Part shown: piece by piece, positions 34,201 to 44,604 of the stretch
Numbering within the stretch: position 1 is the first letter of the stretch
Layout of the letters: each line of letters begins with the position of its first letter
NCBI GenBank assembly: GCA_030782805.1
Contig: JARJPL010000047.1
Coordinates: forward strand, 62,001 to 126,000
Reading direction: 5' to 3'
DNA: 64,000 nt
Source: Aschersonia sp. MBC 622
Lineage: Eukaryota; Ascomycota; Sordariomycetes; Hypocreales; Clavicipitaceae
Notes under the pieces: model-generated
The model's database searches: none
What the model saw: only the letters and a program-made list of their open reading frames with translations
What the model was told of the DNA's origin: nothing
Position numbers and translations under genes: made by a program

Positions 34201-36044
34201 CTATGACGTCTCAATCTTGACCTTGGTCACCTCGAGCGTCTCCATGTCCACCAGCACAATCTCCTTGGACGCCGCAAACGACGGCACCGCGACGAGCCGC
34301 ACGCTTTGGCCGTCGGGCCCATCAATCACACGCGTGCCAAACTCGGGCTGGTTGCCGACAAAGTACAAGTGCGGACAGGCCTTGAGCACAAACGGGTCGT
34401 CGTCCTGAAACGGGTAGCTCCCTGCAAAAAGTATTATCCTCTACGTTAGCAAAAAGAAAAAAAAAATGTCCCTTTGTGTGATTGAAACAACACACACATC
34501 CGGCCGGGCTAGCCACTTACACAGCGTATCCGGCGCAGTCGGCGCGCAGCACCGCCATCGACACATGGCCTCCATCATGCCCAGTCTGTCCTCGCTGTCG
34601 ACGTACTTGAAAACGTCGTCGACGTTTTGGCCGCCGGTGCCCAGCACGCGCCAGCCGTCCACCTCGGCCTCCCAGGGATTCGTCACGCTGTCGAACCAGC
34701 CCGGCACGCCGCCTCCGCCTGCCTTGCTCGTCGTCGTCGTCGTCGGGTCCGCGCCGTACGCGCGCGCCAAGGGAAAAAGCGCCGTGTGCAGCGGCTGCTG
34801 CGGGTAGCTCGCGTTGGCCGGATCGCGGGCGCCGGGGAGCAGAGTTACAGGCAGCGAGGGCAGCAGCTCGCTGACAAACTCGTCAAAGAGCTGCGATGGC
34901 AGCGCATTGTACGCGCTAGCGTCGTAGCCGTACTTTTTGCTAGACGCCGACGCCGACGCCGACGCCGTCGTCTTCTTCTTCTCATCCTCGTCGGCGGTCG
35001 TTGTCGTCGTCGCGGAACTGATGGAGTCGCCAGCAATGATGAGACGACTAATGTGCGAAACTTGCGATTGCGCGTCGGCGCTAAGGCTTTCACCGAGCAG
35101 ATACTCGAGCAGTAGATTGACCTCGACGGCGGCCGAGGCGTCGGCGCCGGAAAACGACAGGCCAGACACAATGGCAATCTGCTTGTGAATGGTGGTAGTG
35201 GTGCTCGGGGCATCGGCGTCGGTCATGTCCGTGTCTTGCTGCTTCTTGTGCTTGCCGTTGGCCTTGGCGCCGCCGGAGAGCGCCCAGCGGTCGGGCTGCG
35301 GCGGCAGGTCGGGGAGCTTGAGGTCCAGCACCTCGAATTCGCCGCTCGTGTTTTCGGTGCCCATGACGGCAATGATGCAGCCCGTCACGAGCGGGACCGT
35401 CTTGAGGATATCACCAATGAGCCGTACGCGACCAGAGTCGTCTTCGAGGGTGACTTGGTCGCTGCCGTCGTCGGAGTAGTATTTTTGCGTTGAAATTGGC
35501 GCGGATAGCCAGCGCTGCATGTCATGTTAGCGGGTACACGACGTTTCAACTATCATCTTTCTTTCTTCTCATTAATGGAAGAAGAGAGAGATTGCGACGC
35601 ACATCCTTGGATACGTCTTCTAGAATATTGGGCTTCAGCGCCATGTCCATGTAGACGGTGCCTGCGACCCAGCACAGCTCGCCCTGGCGCACATCGAGCA
35701 CGCGATCCACCTTCTTGGCCGTCTCGCCGCCAACGGTGGTGCCGTCCCAGGCTGCGGCCGCGACCTCTTCGACGGCGGGCTTGATCTTGGTGAGGCGCAA
35801 AAAGTACATGTCGCCGTACTGCTGCTGGTAGGAGCGCTGCTGGTCGAGGGTAAAGGTCGAGAGCGGCTTGTAGAAGGATTCATCGCGCGGTGGGACAAAG
35901 AGGGGAGTGTCTCTAGAAGAATAGTGTGGTCAGAACAGGGTCTTTGAAAGAGTTTAGGCCCTGCGAGTGTCGGCGCAGATGGTTGGAGACAGCTCACGAT
36001 GGCTTCTGGAGCAAGCTCCCAGACACCTCCTCGAGGGTCACCAT
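34201..36044 (-). CDS. pol31: DNA polymerase delta small subunit (POLD2/Pol31)
   Basis: This is the B subunit of replicative DNA polymerase delta, which links the catalytic subunit to the other subunits. Four exons (36044-35998, 35912-35603, 35514-34521, 34421-34201) give 523 residues. The N-terminal OB-fold region shows FTLDQQRSYQQQYGDMYFLRL. The inactive phosphoesterase domain includes GTGGQNVDDVFKYV, MEAMCRWRCCAPTAPDTLW and CPHLYFVGNQPEFGTRV. Junction codons rebuild conserved residues (TGG at the third intron). There are species-specific low-complexity inserts: runs of Thr, an EDEKKK/Ala-Ser stretch (about 285-305), and TTTTTSKAGGGG. The phosphoesterase active site is expected to be non-catalytic in this family. 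It is divergent from Caf16. Confidence 0.95.
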
Positions 36045-37009
36045 GGCGGGGGTTTGCGTATATGTGGTCAAGATGGCAAAAGTAATGATCTGACAGAAAA
36101 GGGGTTAAAGCAAGGACTGAACAATCTAGTTGGAGTAATGCCGTGGTGTGCGAGCTGCTGTCGCAATCTAGGTGGTATAAAGAACAAGTTTGAGGTACCC
36201 GCGTTTTACGCGACGTCTGGTAGACGCGTAAAGTGGCGCTGTGGGGGTGGCTGGCGCAGGGTCTTGGACGGCAGAGGATTTGATCAGCGATGATGCTGTT
36301 ATTCGGCCGTGAATTTACTAATTTCGTCAACGAAGTTCCCAATTGAAACCTCTAGTACAATAAATCAGGATGTCAGACCCAGGCTTGTCTATCGTAGGTG
36401 GTTTTCATGTCTATTCCACTGCGGTTAGCCATATTCTTCGATCATTAGATAGCATGCGTGTACGACGATTCGAATCTCGATGGCCAACTTCGCTCTCGAC
36501 GAATTTTAATAGACTTTTCTCTCATCATCTTGATGGATTAGTCGTAGCGTGGCTTCCAGCTACCTCTCACTTCAGGCTTGACTCATATCAGCTGTGAGGA
36601 TGGACCCGGATCTACGTGCATCAGATGAACTCGTCTAAATCGACATCCGCCACATCGGTCAATCCCCCGAAATCAGGCCCAAAAAATCAATATCTACCAT
36701 CCATTGATTTTATAACAATACTTCGTACCCGCACCTGCATCATAGTAACCTTGCCGCCTGACCAAGCCTTGATGTTAGTGCCGCTTCCACTTGCCCCGCG
36801 TTTGTCACCCCACCACCAATTGACAGCTTACGATGGCCTGACGGACAAAATTTCTCCAACATCGTCACGGCATCTCTTTCTATAATTACTCGAATCTCAT
36901 CCTCCCCCCTGCTCATCACCCTTTTTTTTTGTTTGTCATCACCGCTCTCCCTTGCTCTCTCACAAAGTCGATCCTCATCAACCACCCGCCCGCCGCCGCC
37001 ACGATCACC
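36045..37009. other. Divergent promoter region of POLD2 and Caf16
   Basis: No gene is supported. The middle part around 36300-36760 is AT-richer. A sequence resembling a tRNA T-arm at 36468-36482 lacks the rest of a cloverleaf and is not called. Confidence 0.45.
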
Positions 37010-37873
37010 ATGGCCTCCAAGCAGAATCCGCCTTCCATCAAGGTCACCGACCTGACCTACACGTTCCCCGACTACTCGACCGGCGTGTACAACATTTCCC
37101 TAGACCTGCCGCCGCGCTCGCGCACGCTCCTCATTGGCGCCAACGGCGCCGGCAAAACAACCCTCCTGCGCCTCCTCGCCGGCAAGCGCCTCTGCCCACG
37201 CGGCACAATCTCCATCGGCGGCGTCGACCCCTTCCACGAGGGCCTCGAGGGCGTCACCTACCTGGGGCTCGAATGGGTGCTGAACCCGATTGTGCGCACC
37301 GACATTGGCGTCACCGAGCTTCTCCGCAGTGTCGGCGGTGACGCCTACCCGGCGCGCCGCGACGAGCTCGTTGCCATGCTCGACATTGACCCGTCGTGGC
37401 GCATGCACGCCGTGTCCGACGGCGAGCGCCGCCGGGTGCAGCTCGCCATGGGCCTGCTGCGCCCCTGGACCGTGCTCTTCCTCGACGAAATCACCGTCGA
37501 CCTCGACGTCCTCAGCCGCGCCCAGTTCCTCGCCTGGCTCAAGACCGAGACGGAGACGCGCGCCTGCACCATCCTCTACGCCACCCATATCCTCGACAAC
37601 CTCGCCGGCTGGCCCACCCATCTCGTCCACATGCACATGGGCGCCGTCAAGGAGTGGGACACGGCCGATGCCATGCTCGCGTCCATTGACGGCACCGTCG
37701 CCGAGACGGGCAACTCGCGCCTCGGCGAGCTTGTCATGACGTGGCTCCGCGCAGACCTCCACGCCCGCGGGCCTCGCAGCGGCATCAACCGCGGCTCCGA
37801 GGGCAAGACATACGGCTTTGGCGGCATCGGTGTTGGCGGATACGGAGACGAGTCCAAGCCCAAGACGAAATAG
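37010..37873 (+). CDS. caf16: ABC-type ATPase, Caf16-like (CCR4-NOT associated)
   Basis: This is a soluble single ABC domain of 287 residues without membrane segments, the layout of yeast Caf16, a factor associated with the CCR4-NOT complex. Walker A is GANGAGKTT (43-51). The family-specific segment VTYLGLEWVLNP follows. The signature is VSDGERRRVQLAMGLL (135-150), Walker B is VLFLDE (155-160) with the expected glutamate, and the H-loop histidine is in ATHILDN. The C-terminal extension is Gly-rich (YGFGGIGVGGYG), a feature I associate with Caf16/ABCI-type proteins. I chose ATG 37010 for its ATCACCATGGCC context; an in-frame ATG at 36929 adds 27 residues that do not look conserved. It has no intron. 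Confidence 0.9.
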   Translation: MASKQNPPSIKVTDLTYTFPDYSTGVYNISLDLPPRSRTLLIGANGAGKTTLLRLLAGKRLCPRGTISIGGVDPFHEGLEGVTYLGLEWVLNPIVRTDIGVTELLRSVGGDAYPARRDELVAMLDIDPSWRMHAVSDGERRRVQLAMGLLRPWTVLFLDEITVDLDVLSRAQFLAWLKTETETRACTILYATHILDNLAGWPTHLVHMHMGAVKEWDTADAMLASIDGTVAETGNSRLGELVMTWLRADLHARGPRSGINRGSEGKTYGFGGIGVGGYGDESKPKTK

Positions 37874-38401
37874 TTTCTTTTTCCTTCGCATCTTCTTCTT
37901 CTTGTTTTATTCAACACTTTTCACTTTCAAGCAACGCATCATGACTACGACGTTTTTCAATTTTAACATGAGAAACACCGACTACTGCATTTGGCATTTC
38001 TTGGCCATTCAGCCGGGCTCTCAGCCTATTTTTAACACTTGGCTTCGGAGTATCGAAAGGGCATAGAGGGTATAGCATACATCATTCAACGACAGTGCTT
38101 TCTAGGGGTGGGGGCGTTGTGACGTTTTGAGTAGCGGAGCGCAGGCCTCAACACTGCAGACCTCTCAAGGATTTAGATTTCGGCGGTTTTTTGTTTTTTC
38201 AACATTTAGCATGATGCGTGGATTCTAGGTTGAATTCGGCTTACATTTTACTTTTCTTCATGAAATACCCTACATTTTGATGATGAGAAAGACACCGTAT
38301 AACAAGTTCGAATTCCGATTCAGGCCTGATAGTTTGCTTCTTATCAGTTGACCCAGTCAATTCTGAGCAGCATTGCAGGTGGTAATTGGCTCTGAATTAC
38401 C
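37874..38401. other. Caf16 3' region entering an AT-rich patch
   Basis: A CTTCTTCTTCTTG tract follows the stop codon. Beyond about 38200 the base composition shifts to AT-rich. I see no gene here. Confidence 0.45.
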
Positions 38402-38790
38402 TTAGGCACGCTGTAATGACTCGATAACAGCTTGGTGACCAGGCGCGTGCCAACGTGGGTTTTGAGCATGCCGTAGCGGCGTCCTGCTAGTAGTAACAGC
38501 AGTAGCTTCACGCCCTTGATGAGCAGCCCAAGATAGTGGCGTCTAACCAAAATGATTTGGTCGATTGACATCAGCCCTACTTGCCAGAAGTATATAATAA
38601 TAGCTTACGAATTATTAAAGGTCTATCTCTTCTGAATTAAGTTTAATTCAAACCTTACGTCTACTAGCGCTCAGTATATACTTCTAGACGTGCTAATAGG
38701 AGAGCAGGTAGTTATAGCTATAGGCTCCCCTAGGGTCTACGATGTTTTCATATAAGATGATTTTAATAAGACCATTTAACTATTTATCTT
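38402..38790 (-). pseudogene. Decayed ankyrin-repeat gene
   Basis: Read on the minus strand from about 38590, the translation gives ASRADVNRPNHFG, a stop, TPLSWAAHQGREAT, then SRTPLRHA. This is the ankyrin pattern ADVN-x(4)-G-Q-TPL-x-WAA-x-x-G, with the stop (TAG) where glutamine (CAG) is normal. Just upstream another frame gives RRDRPLIIRKLLLYTSGK, the end of a preceding repeat, so at least one frameshift has also occurred. The flanking 38590-38790 is strongly AT-rich and full of TA steps, and its ends are uncertain. The pattern fits a gene inactivated by repeat-induced mutation or gradual decay. No intact parent is in the window. Confidence 0.6.
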
Positions 38791-38985
38791 TAAGTAGCGG
38801 GAGTGAAGAGCCGCCATTCTTTTATAAGTCGCCTAAATCACGTGGGCCTACCTACCCGCGATTGCATGGTCAATTGCTCAACGTCACCGCCTAAGCGGCG
38901 AACCCGCCGCCCATTCCAATCCATGGGCACGAAAAAGAAAAAACACTGCGGACGACTGCCATCACCACAAGACGCGTCAACAAAC

Positions 38986-39732
38986 ATGGAGTGGTTGCGG
39001 GCGGCGGCCGCGTATCTGTGGAACTTTCGCTACCTGCCCATGAAATACCGGTGGCCCCTGATCAAGCTCCGACGCCGCCTCTTCCCGTCGCAGTCGCCGC
39101 TGGGCCTGCGCCGCTCCGTGCGCTACGCGCGGGACATCCGGTACCCGCCGCTGCGGAGCCCAGTCCTCTTCGTCCTGGGGCTGCTATGGCCGTTCCCAGC
39201 GTGGAAGTTTGCCGCCGAGCTTCCACCGCCGCCGCGGCGCGTCGACCCGGACGCGGTGGACCGCCGCGCGCACGACCTCCAGCTGCTCCGCATTATGCCG
39301 CTCTGGCGCAGCCGCGATACGCCGCTGCGCGCCCTGTACCGCATATACGAGGCGGTGTGCGCGAGGGACGGAAACCTCATCGCGTCCGAGACGCAGTACT
39401 TTTGGCGGCAGACGGGCTGGCCCACGGCTGGCATTCCAAAACCGCCGGCGTGCGAGAACGAGGAGCAGTACGCCGTCATGGCGGCGACGGCTGAGACTCT
39501 GGTTGACTGCTTTAATTGGAGGCTGCAGCTAGGATTACGGCGCAATGATGGCTCGTTTACAAATAGATATGAGGAACCGCCCCCGACTTCTCCTGAAGCG
39601 TATCCGTCGTGGACATCAACCGCGGGGAAGCTCCCAGAGAAATTAATCCTCGGCACACGTACCACTTATATGGAAAGTCCATTTCACCGGCGCAACATTT
39701 ATATAGCGACTGGCGACTTTTACTCTGTGTAA
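38986..39732 (+). CDS. Orphan protein with one hydrophobic segment
   Basis: I do not recognise this 248-residue protein. It starts MEWLRAAAAYLWNFRYLPM, is rich in Arg in the first third (LIKLRRRLFP), and has one possible membrane or buried segment (LFVLGLLWPFPAWKF, about 67-81). It later contains ASETQYFWRQTGWP and a hydrophobic AAAATAETLVD-like helix. The frame is open further upstream to 38803, but that part is in AT-rich relic DNA, so I prefer ATG 38986 (CAAACATGGAG). GC content is high in the first half and drops towards the end, where codon use resembles the AT-rich surroundings. It faces the nucleotidyltransferase gene with only 54 bases between stops. It is probably lineage-specific and could be partly decayed. 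Confidence 0.5.
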   Translation: MEWLRAAAAYLWNFRYLPMKYRWPLIKLRRRLFPSQSPLGLRRSVRYARDIRYPPLRSPVLFVLGLLWPFPAWKFAAELPPPPRRVDPDAVDRRAHDLQLLRIMPLWRSRDTPLRALYRIYEAVCARDGNLIASETQYFWRQTGWPTAGIPKPPACENEEQYAVMAATAETLVDCFNWRLQLGLRRNDGSFTNRYEEPPPTSPEAYPSWTSTAGKLPEKLILGTRTTYMESPFHRRNIYIATGDFYSV

Positions 39733-39786
39733 CTGCCCACCACTCTATTATTCTTGCCTGTTCTAACTAGCGCTATGCCCGTTTGC

Positions 39787-40533
39787 TTATTGCTCAATTA
39801 TGCCATCATCACCATATTTTTCTTTATAGTAACGCGCAACCTCTCGGATAGCATCGTCTGTAGGCGCAACATCAAACCCATTATAATTTAATCCTCTAAT
39901 AAATTCAAAGCTCAGCGGCGTAGCGTAGTCGTCTCGGCTTACCATCAGCTTGATAATAGCCGCGGCATCCGTCGTGTCGACATTTTTCACCTGCCGACGC
40001 TCCGTTGCATAGGCGACTCGCCGAATCTTACGCTCTAGTGCCCAGTCGAGGCGTCCAGCATAAATAACCACATTCTTCCCTTCGTAAATGGCAATGTCTT
40101 GCTGGACGGATTCTAGGAATAGCATCTTGCGCTTATCTCGGCGGACAAAGATGCCAAGTTGGTCGTTAAGCCAGTCGTCCTCTAGGTGGACCGCATCCGC
40201 GGCAGTCGCCACGACCTTGCTCCATTCTTCGGCGTAGTCGCTATCTTCGGCCACCTGGGGGTCTAGGATGCAGTCGATATCCGTAGACGAGGTTCGGTTG
40301 CCGCAAAGCAGGACAGCCAGGGAGCCGCCGACAGTAATGAGCCGGATAGGGGCCACGCTCATCAGCAATTCACTCTTTCCAATCTCTTCGTCCAAGGCAT
40401 CAAGACCTTTTATTCATGTCAAAAATATGAAAGATGGTAAGTTACTTCCGCAACCGCTACATTACGCGTTGCTCATACCTTTGCGCATTTCCTCGCTCGT
40501 TAGGAGCCGGGCGGTCGCTCTTGGTGGTTCCAT
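39787..40533 (-). CDS. Nucleotidyltransferase-fold protein, uncharacterised
   Basis: Two exons, 40533-40479 and 40406-39787, give 224 residues; the intron has a GTATGA donor and an AAAG acceptor. The pol-beta-type nucleotidyltransferase core is visible: ITVGGSLAVLL (GGS at 45-47), then STDIDCIL with the Asp61-x-Asp63 pair that would bind metal. A later helix has RLDWALERKIRRVAYATERR, followed by KNVDTTDAAAIIKL. This C-terminal pattern resembles AbiEii-like nucleotidyltransferases of bacteria and related uncharacterised fungal proteins. Substrate and role are unknown. It lies in an accessory-looking island beside relics and an orphan gene, so lineage-specific or horizontally acquired origin is possible, but only inference. 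Confidence 0.75.
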
Positions 40534-41173
40534 TACTGCCCGCGGTCCTTGATCGAGCAAAATGCAAACGACTGGCGTTGAGTAATACGGTAAAAATCGC
40601 CGAAATTGAAGCAGATGCTTTGCGGAAGGGGGTTTCGGCTGAGCAACCAACCTACATTTTATGCGGGGTAGTCAGGTGCTGGCAAGAGCCACGAGTACGC
40701 TCTATCACGACGGAGAGTTAAATTATGGAAAGGTATAAAATTATCTGCATCACATATTTTTGTAAGCCCTATTGTTATTTAAAACCTCATTATAAACTTC
40801 ACCTTAATGTGGGGTTTTAAAGGATCTTGATATTTCGTTATAAATCGCATGAACAGGCTCAGCTCGAAGGACTCGGCGCCTAACGTTTAGCCGCATACCT
40901 AATGCTAGTGTTCAGTACGCTTGAACTCCGTTGGCAGAATAGTTTATACGAGAATATGTACATTTGAATGGAAATCAATTCAACATAAAGGCGAAATCTC
41001 GAGAGGTACCCGTACTCGCCTTTTGGTAACCGCCATGTCCGTCAAGAGATCGCCCGCATAGCTCACAGGCTGCTACAAATGCACCTTGCGCTCTAATAGT
41101 ATATTCATCGTTCATCGTGTCTCGTCATTGACTACCCGACCTAGCGCCCTGTATAACAACAAAGGCAGCTCCC
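40534..41173. other. AT-rich spacer
   Basis: This holds the upstream region of the nucleotidyltransferase gene and the 3' region of CENP-I, both transcribed leftward. It is AT-rich between 40720 and 40850. No gene or clear repeat is seen. Confidence 0.45.
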
Positions 41174-43095
41174 TTACGTTGGCCTGCCTGCCCGGCTCTC
41201 AATCGCCTTGGCCACCGACGGCATGCTCACCTTGAGCAGCTCCTCCACGCCGCCGAGGCCCTTACCTCGCAGGGTCTCCAGCACGCTAGCCCGGTACCCG
41301 TTGAAGCCGATGCGGATGCCGCCCGAAGTGCCGAGCTTGCGCAGGCTGTCCTGCGAGACGGGCCCCGCGTGGCGCGTCTCAATGGCCGCATCGACAGCAA
41401 TCTGGCGGTCCTCGAGCGCACGTAGCGTCTCGATGCTCTGCAGGCAAAACTGCGGCGAGTACGACAGCGAGAGCATGCTCGCGAGCGTGAACCCGCGGTC
41501 CACCGCCGACACGTACCGCTCGAGCCGCGCGCGCGCCGGCCCCGGTACCATGCACCCCTGCTCCACCTCCTTTTCCACACTAAACGCGTGCATCCGCCAG
41601 TGCAGGTTGACAATGTCGAGCAGGTTGCCGTTATATCGGGTCACCTCGAGGTGCGTGTACGACGACGCGTCAATGGTTGGCGTTTCGGGGTTTCCGCGAA
41701 TCTTCATGGCCGTCTCGAAGCCCTTCTTGTACGACGCCATGATGTGGCAGAGGCGCGCGACGGTCGCCAGCGACTGGCTAAAGACGAGAAGGTAGATGAG
41801 AGCAGAAGGTGGCAGCTCGATGGAAATGTAGTTTTTGAGCGTGTCGTCGGTGAGCAGCGCCATGTTTTGCTCGTAAAAGGCAAGGATGGCCGACTCGCTG
41901 GACAGCGTCGGGCTGGTCTGCAGGAGGGTGAGGGCGAGCGTGCCGGCATGCTGCACGGTGCTGGTAATGGTCCGGCTCGCATATGCCGGAATGTTCTTGC
42001 TCGATTTTAAAAGAGAGGCCCAGTGATGGACGAGGTTGGTGTACATGTTGAGCAAGCCCAGCTGCGTGGCCGGCTGGTTATCGGCAACGGCAGCTTCAAG
42101 CGGCTGGAAAATAGACTGATATAGTTCTGCCCTTCGTGTTAGATACTAAATTCGGGTGTCATCATGCACATGGTAGGTCAAAAATGCTGTTTACCTTGAA
42201 AGTCATGGAGGGGCGAATACGCCAGAATCTCAAAAATGCAGTCTTTATTTCCCGAGCCGCTCCAGAGTTGAAAGAAACGGGCAAAGAAATTCAGTATCGT
42301 CGACGGCAAGTTCTGCGCCATTAGCACGCATTCAGCTTTCGAAAATTGGCCGTTCTCTTCATTCTCACCTTGGTCTGCACGACAAAGTCCCGCACAACCT
42401 CCATCATCTCCCACAACGTCGCCTCGTCCGCGTCCCCGTCGACAACGTCCTGCAGCGCCGCGTTGAGCCAGTTGGCGACGCGCAGAAACGACTCGCCGCT
42501 CGGCCGCAGCAGCAGCAGCTTCTGGAGCAGCGGGTCGGCCAGCACTGCGACCAGCTGGTTGGGCAGCTCGAGCCTGTCCATCTTTTCCACGAAGCTCTGC
42601 ACGTTTTCGATTTCTTCCAGTGTGATCGAGTCCTAAGTTGTCATGGGGCCCATGTTAGTCGTCTTGTCAACAAGAGTGCTAATCTTGTCCCGCTCAAACG
42701 GACCTCGGTTGCGTGTGATGTATGCACAGACGGCAGGGCCTTGGTTCTCGAGCCGCGACCGACAGTCTTGTGCACGCGGAAAGCGTCGCGCGGGCGGGAC
42801 ATGCGCTCTTGCGTCTGTTGTATGTGCGCTTCTTGCAGCGCGTCTAGCCTTTCTCGCCATGACGGATCGGGATGCTACTCCAAAAGTTAGTCCCCCGGCC
42901 CACGTTTACCCTCTAGATATCGACATCGTACCTTGAACGCAGACGCACGCCCACGCACTGCCTCGCCGACAATGATTTCCGGATAGTAGTCTTTATATAC
43001 GCGCAGCAAGCCGACCAGCGTTGGGTCATTACCCGTTTGCCGCGATAAATTCAACCTTTGCCCCAAGCATCGTTAATCTCCGTCTCAGTTCCCAC

Positions 43096-43136
<41 letters not shown>

Positions 43137-43748
43137 ACATAAGAAAACCTACAGATTCTGAATGCGAAACGGTCGCACGTGCTTTCTCCTCGTAATCAGC
43201 GCCAGGAGATGCGTCAGCTGGGGCCGAATCGCTGCCGTGTCCAGGAGGTTGAACAGCACTGGGTATGCCTGCGACAAGACGCCCGGCGTCTCCAGTACGT
43301 GGTACACCATGACGAGCCACCGCAGCAGCAGCGCCTGGATCGCCATGGCCGGCTTCAGCCGGCCGTGGCCCAGCGCGCCGACGACGCGCAGCACGCACGC
43401 GGCCGACACCCGCGTCACCGGGTAAAGCCCGCGCAGGAGCACGCCCAGACTCGCCTGGTCCAGCAGGTTGGGCGTGGTGACGAGCTCCAGCAGCGCGTCG
43501 AGCGCGTCAGGCAGCAGCCCACGCTCGTACGCGAGCGACGCCAGGCTGTTGATGGACGGCTTGATGAGGGTTGCGCGCGCCTTGGGGGCCAGCTTGGAGG
43601 CTGTTGAAATTTATGAATTTGTCAGCAAGTTTTGTTTGAGAATTACGGCTTCATCTCTTGAGAGTCTTAAGGGGTAGATCAGCACTCTCGTACCAGCGAC
43701 AATATCGGCGACCAAGTTGGTAATCTCATCGTCCCCAGAGGCCGGCAT
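41174..43748 (-). CDS. mis6: Inner kinetochore protein CENP-I (Mis6/Ctf3)
   Basis: CENP-I is a helical-repeat subunit of the constitutive centromere-associated network that helps maintain kinetochores on CENP-A chromatin. Seven exons are read (43748-43694, 43600-43153, 43055-42932, 42874-42704, 42632-42369, 42312-42195, 42126-41174), giving 710 residues. The Mis6 hallmark is in exon 2: AIQALLLRWLVMVYHVLE, followed by VLFNLLDT and THLLALITRRKHVRPFRIQ. Exon 3 carries GLLRVYKDYYPEII. Exon 7 opens ELYQSIFQPLEAAV. The fourth intron uses a GTCCGT donor, weaker than the others, so that border is less certain. The second intron contains a CA microsatellite. The gene lies 7.4 kb from the CENP-S/MHF1 gene, another kinetochore component. 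Confidence 0.9.
43098..43133. repeat. CA microsatellite inside a CENP-I intron
   Basis: A near-perfect AC dinucleotide run of about 17 units lies within the second intron of the CENP-I gene and is likely length-polymorphic. Confidence 0.9.
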
Positions 43749-44604
43749 CGTGGCGCGCTGCCGCTGCCTGCGACGGCAAGATCAGTTCTATTGGCGTGTA
43801 TGGGAGAAATTTTGTCTCTTATCAGGGACAAGTCATCGTAAAGTTGCTTAAATATGGGTTTTTGAGGATTTTCGAGTCCTCAACGTTGACGGAAGCATGC
43901 CAGCGGCCGCTTCAGTGTACAAACAAGACGCGTTGGCGCTTAAACTTTTAATGGGCCGCCAGCCATCCACCAACAGACACTAGAGCCGCTACAGTAGCTG
44001 GTCGCTGGTGGTGAGGTACCACCAGCGACCATTTTTAAACTGCAAAAAGGAAGACCTTGATGGCAGCTAATAGTGGCACATGAATTATTACTCTAAACCC
44101 AGAGATCAAAGAGGTGCGTGCATGTGAGAACAGAAGGCGGGTGTTACACAGTGCTCGTGTTAGACACTGTCTAGGCGGGGTATGGCCGTCAATTTCCGTA
44201 CGTGGCAGGCGGAATAAATCAAGGAGCGGTAAACCCCTATTCCGGGTTGTGTACACATCAGAGGAATTGTGTTTTTATCGCGGTTTTGACGACTTTGAGC
44301 TTCAAAGAGAGAAAAACTGCCAGTGTTGATATCTGGCTGCAGCCCTCTCATTGGCTCAAATCAACTATAGACCCACTTTTGTAAACTAGATCATTCACTG
44401 CAGGCGAGCCTGCAACACACAACAACACAACAACAACTCAACAACAACACAACAACAACTCAACAACAACACAACAAGCAATCAACACCAACCAAATCGA
44501 CTCGTGATACGTACGTACGTGTTATCCCTGACGGGACCAACACTATTTGATCCCGTGCCTCAGTCTTTTTACCTCATCCTCTTCACCTTGAATCGGTTTC
44601 AATC
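43749..44604. other. Spacer upstream of the HNH relic
   Basis: No gene is seen. It includes the CENP-I promoter side, a short inverted element (GCTGGTCGCTGGTGG...CCACCAGCGACC, about 43997-44032) and a 22-base CAA-rich array near its end. Confidence 0.45.
44411..44480. repeat. 22-base CAA-rich tandem repeat
   Basis: The unit AACAACAACTCAACAACAACAC is repeated about three times just upstream of the HNH relic. It probably lies in the ancestral leader. Confidence 0.8.

Noticed and set aside
36468..36482. tRNA T-arm-like sequence ATTCGAATCTCG
   Set aside because: No matching acceptor stem, D-arm or anticodon arm can be drawn on either strand.
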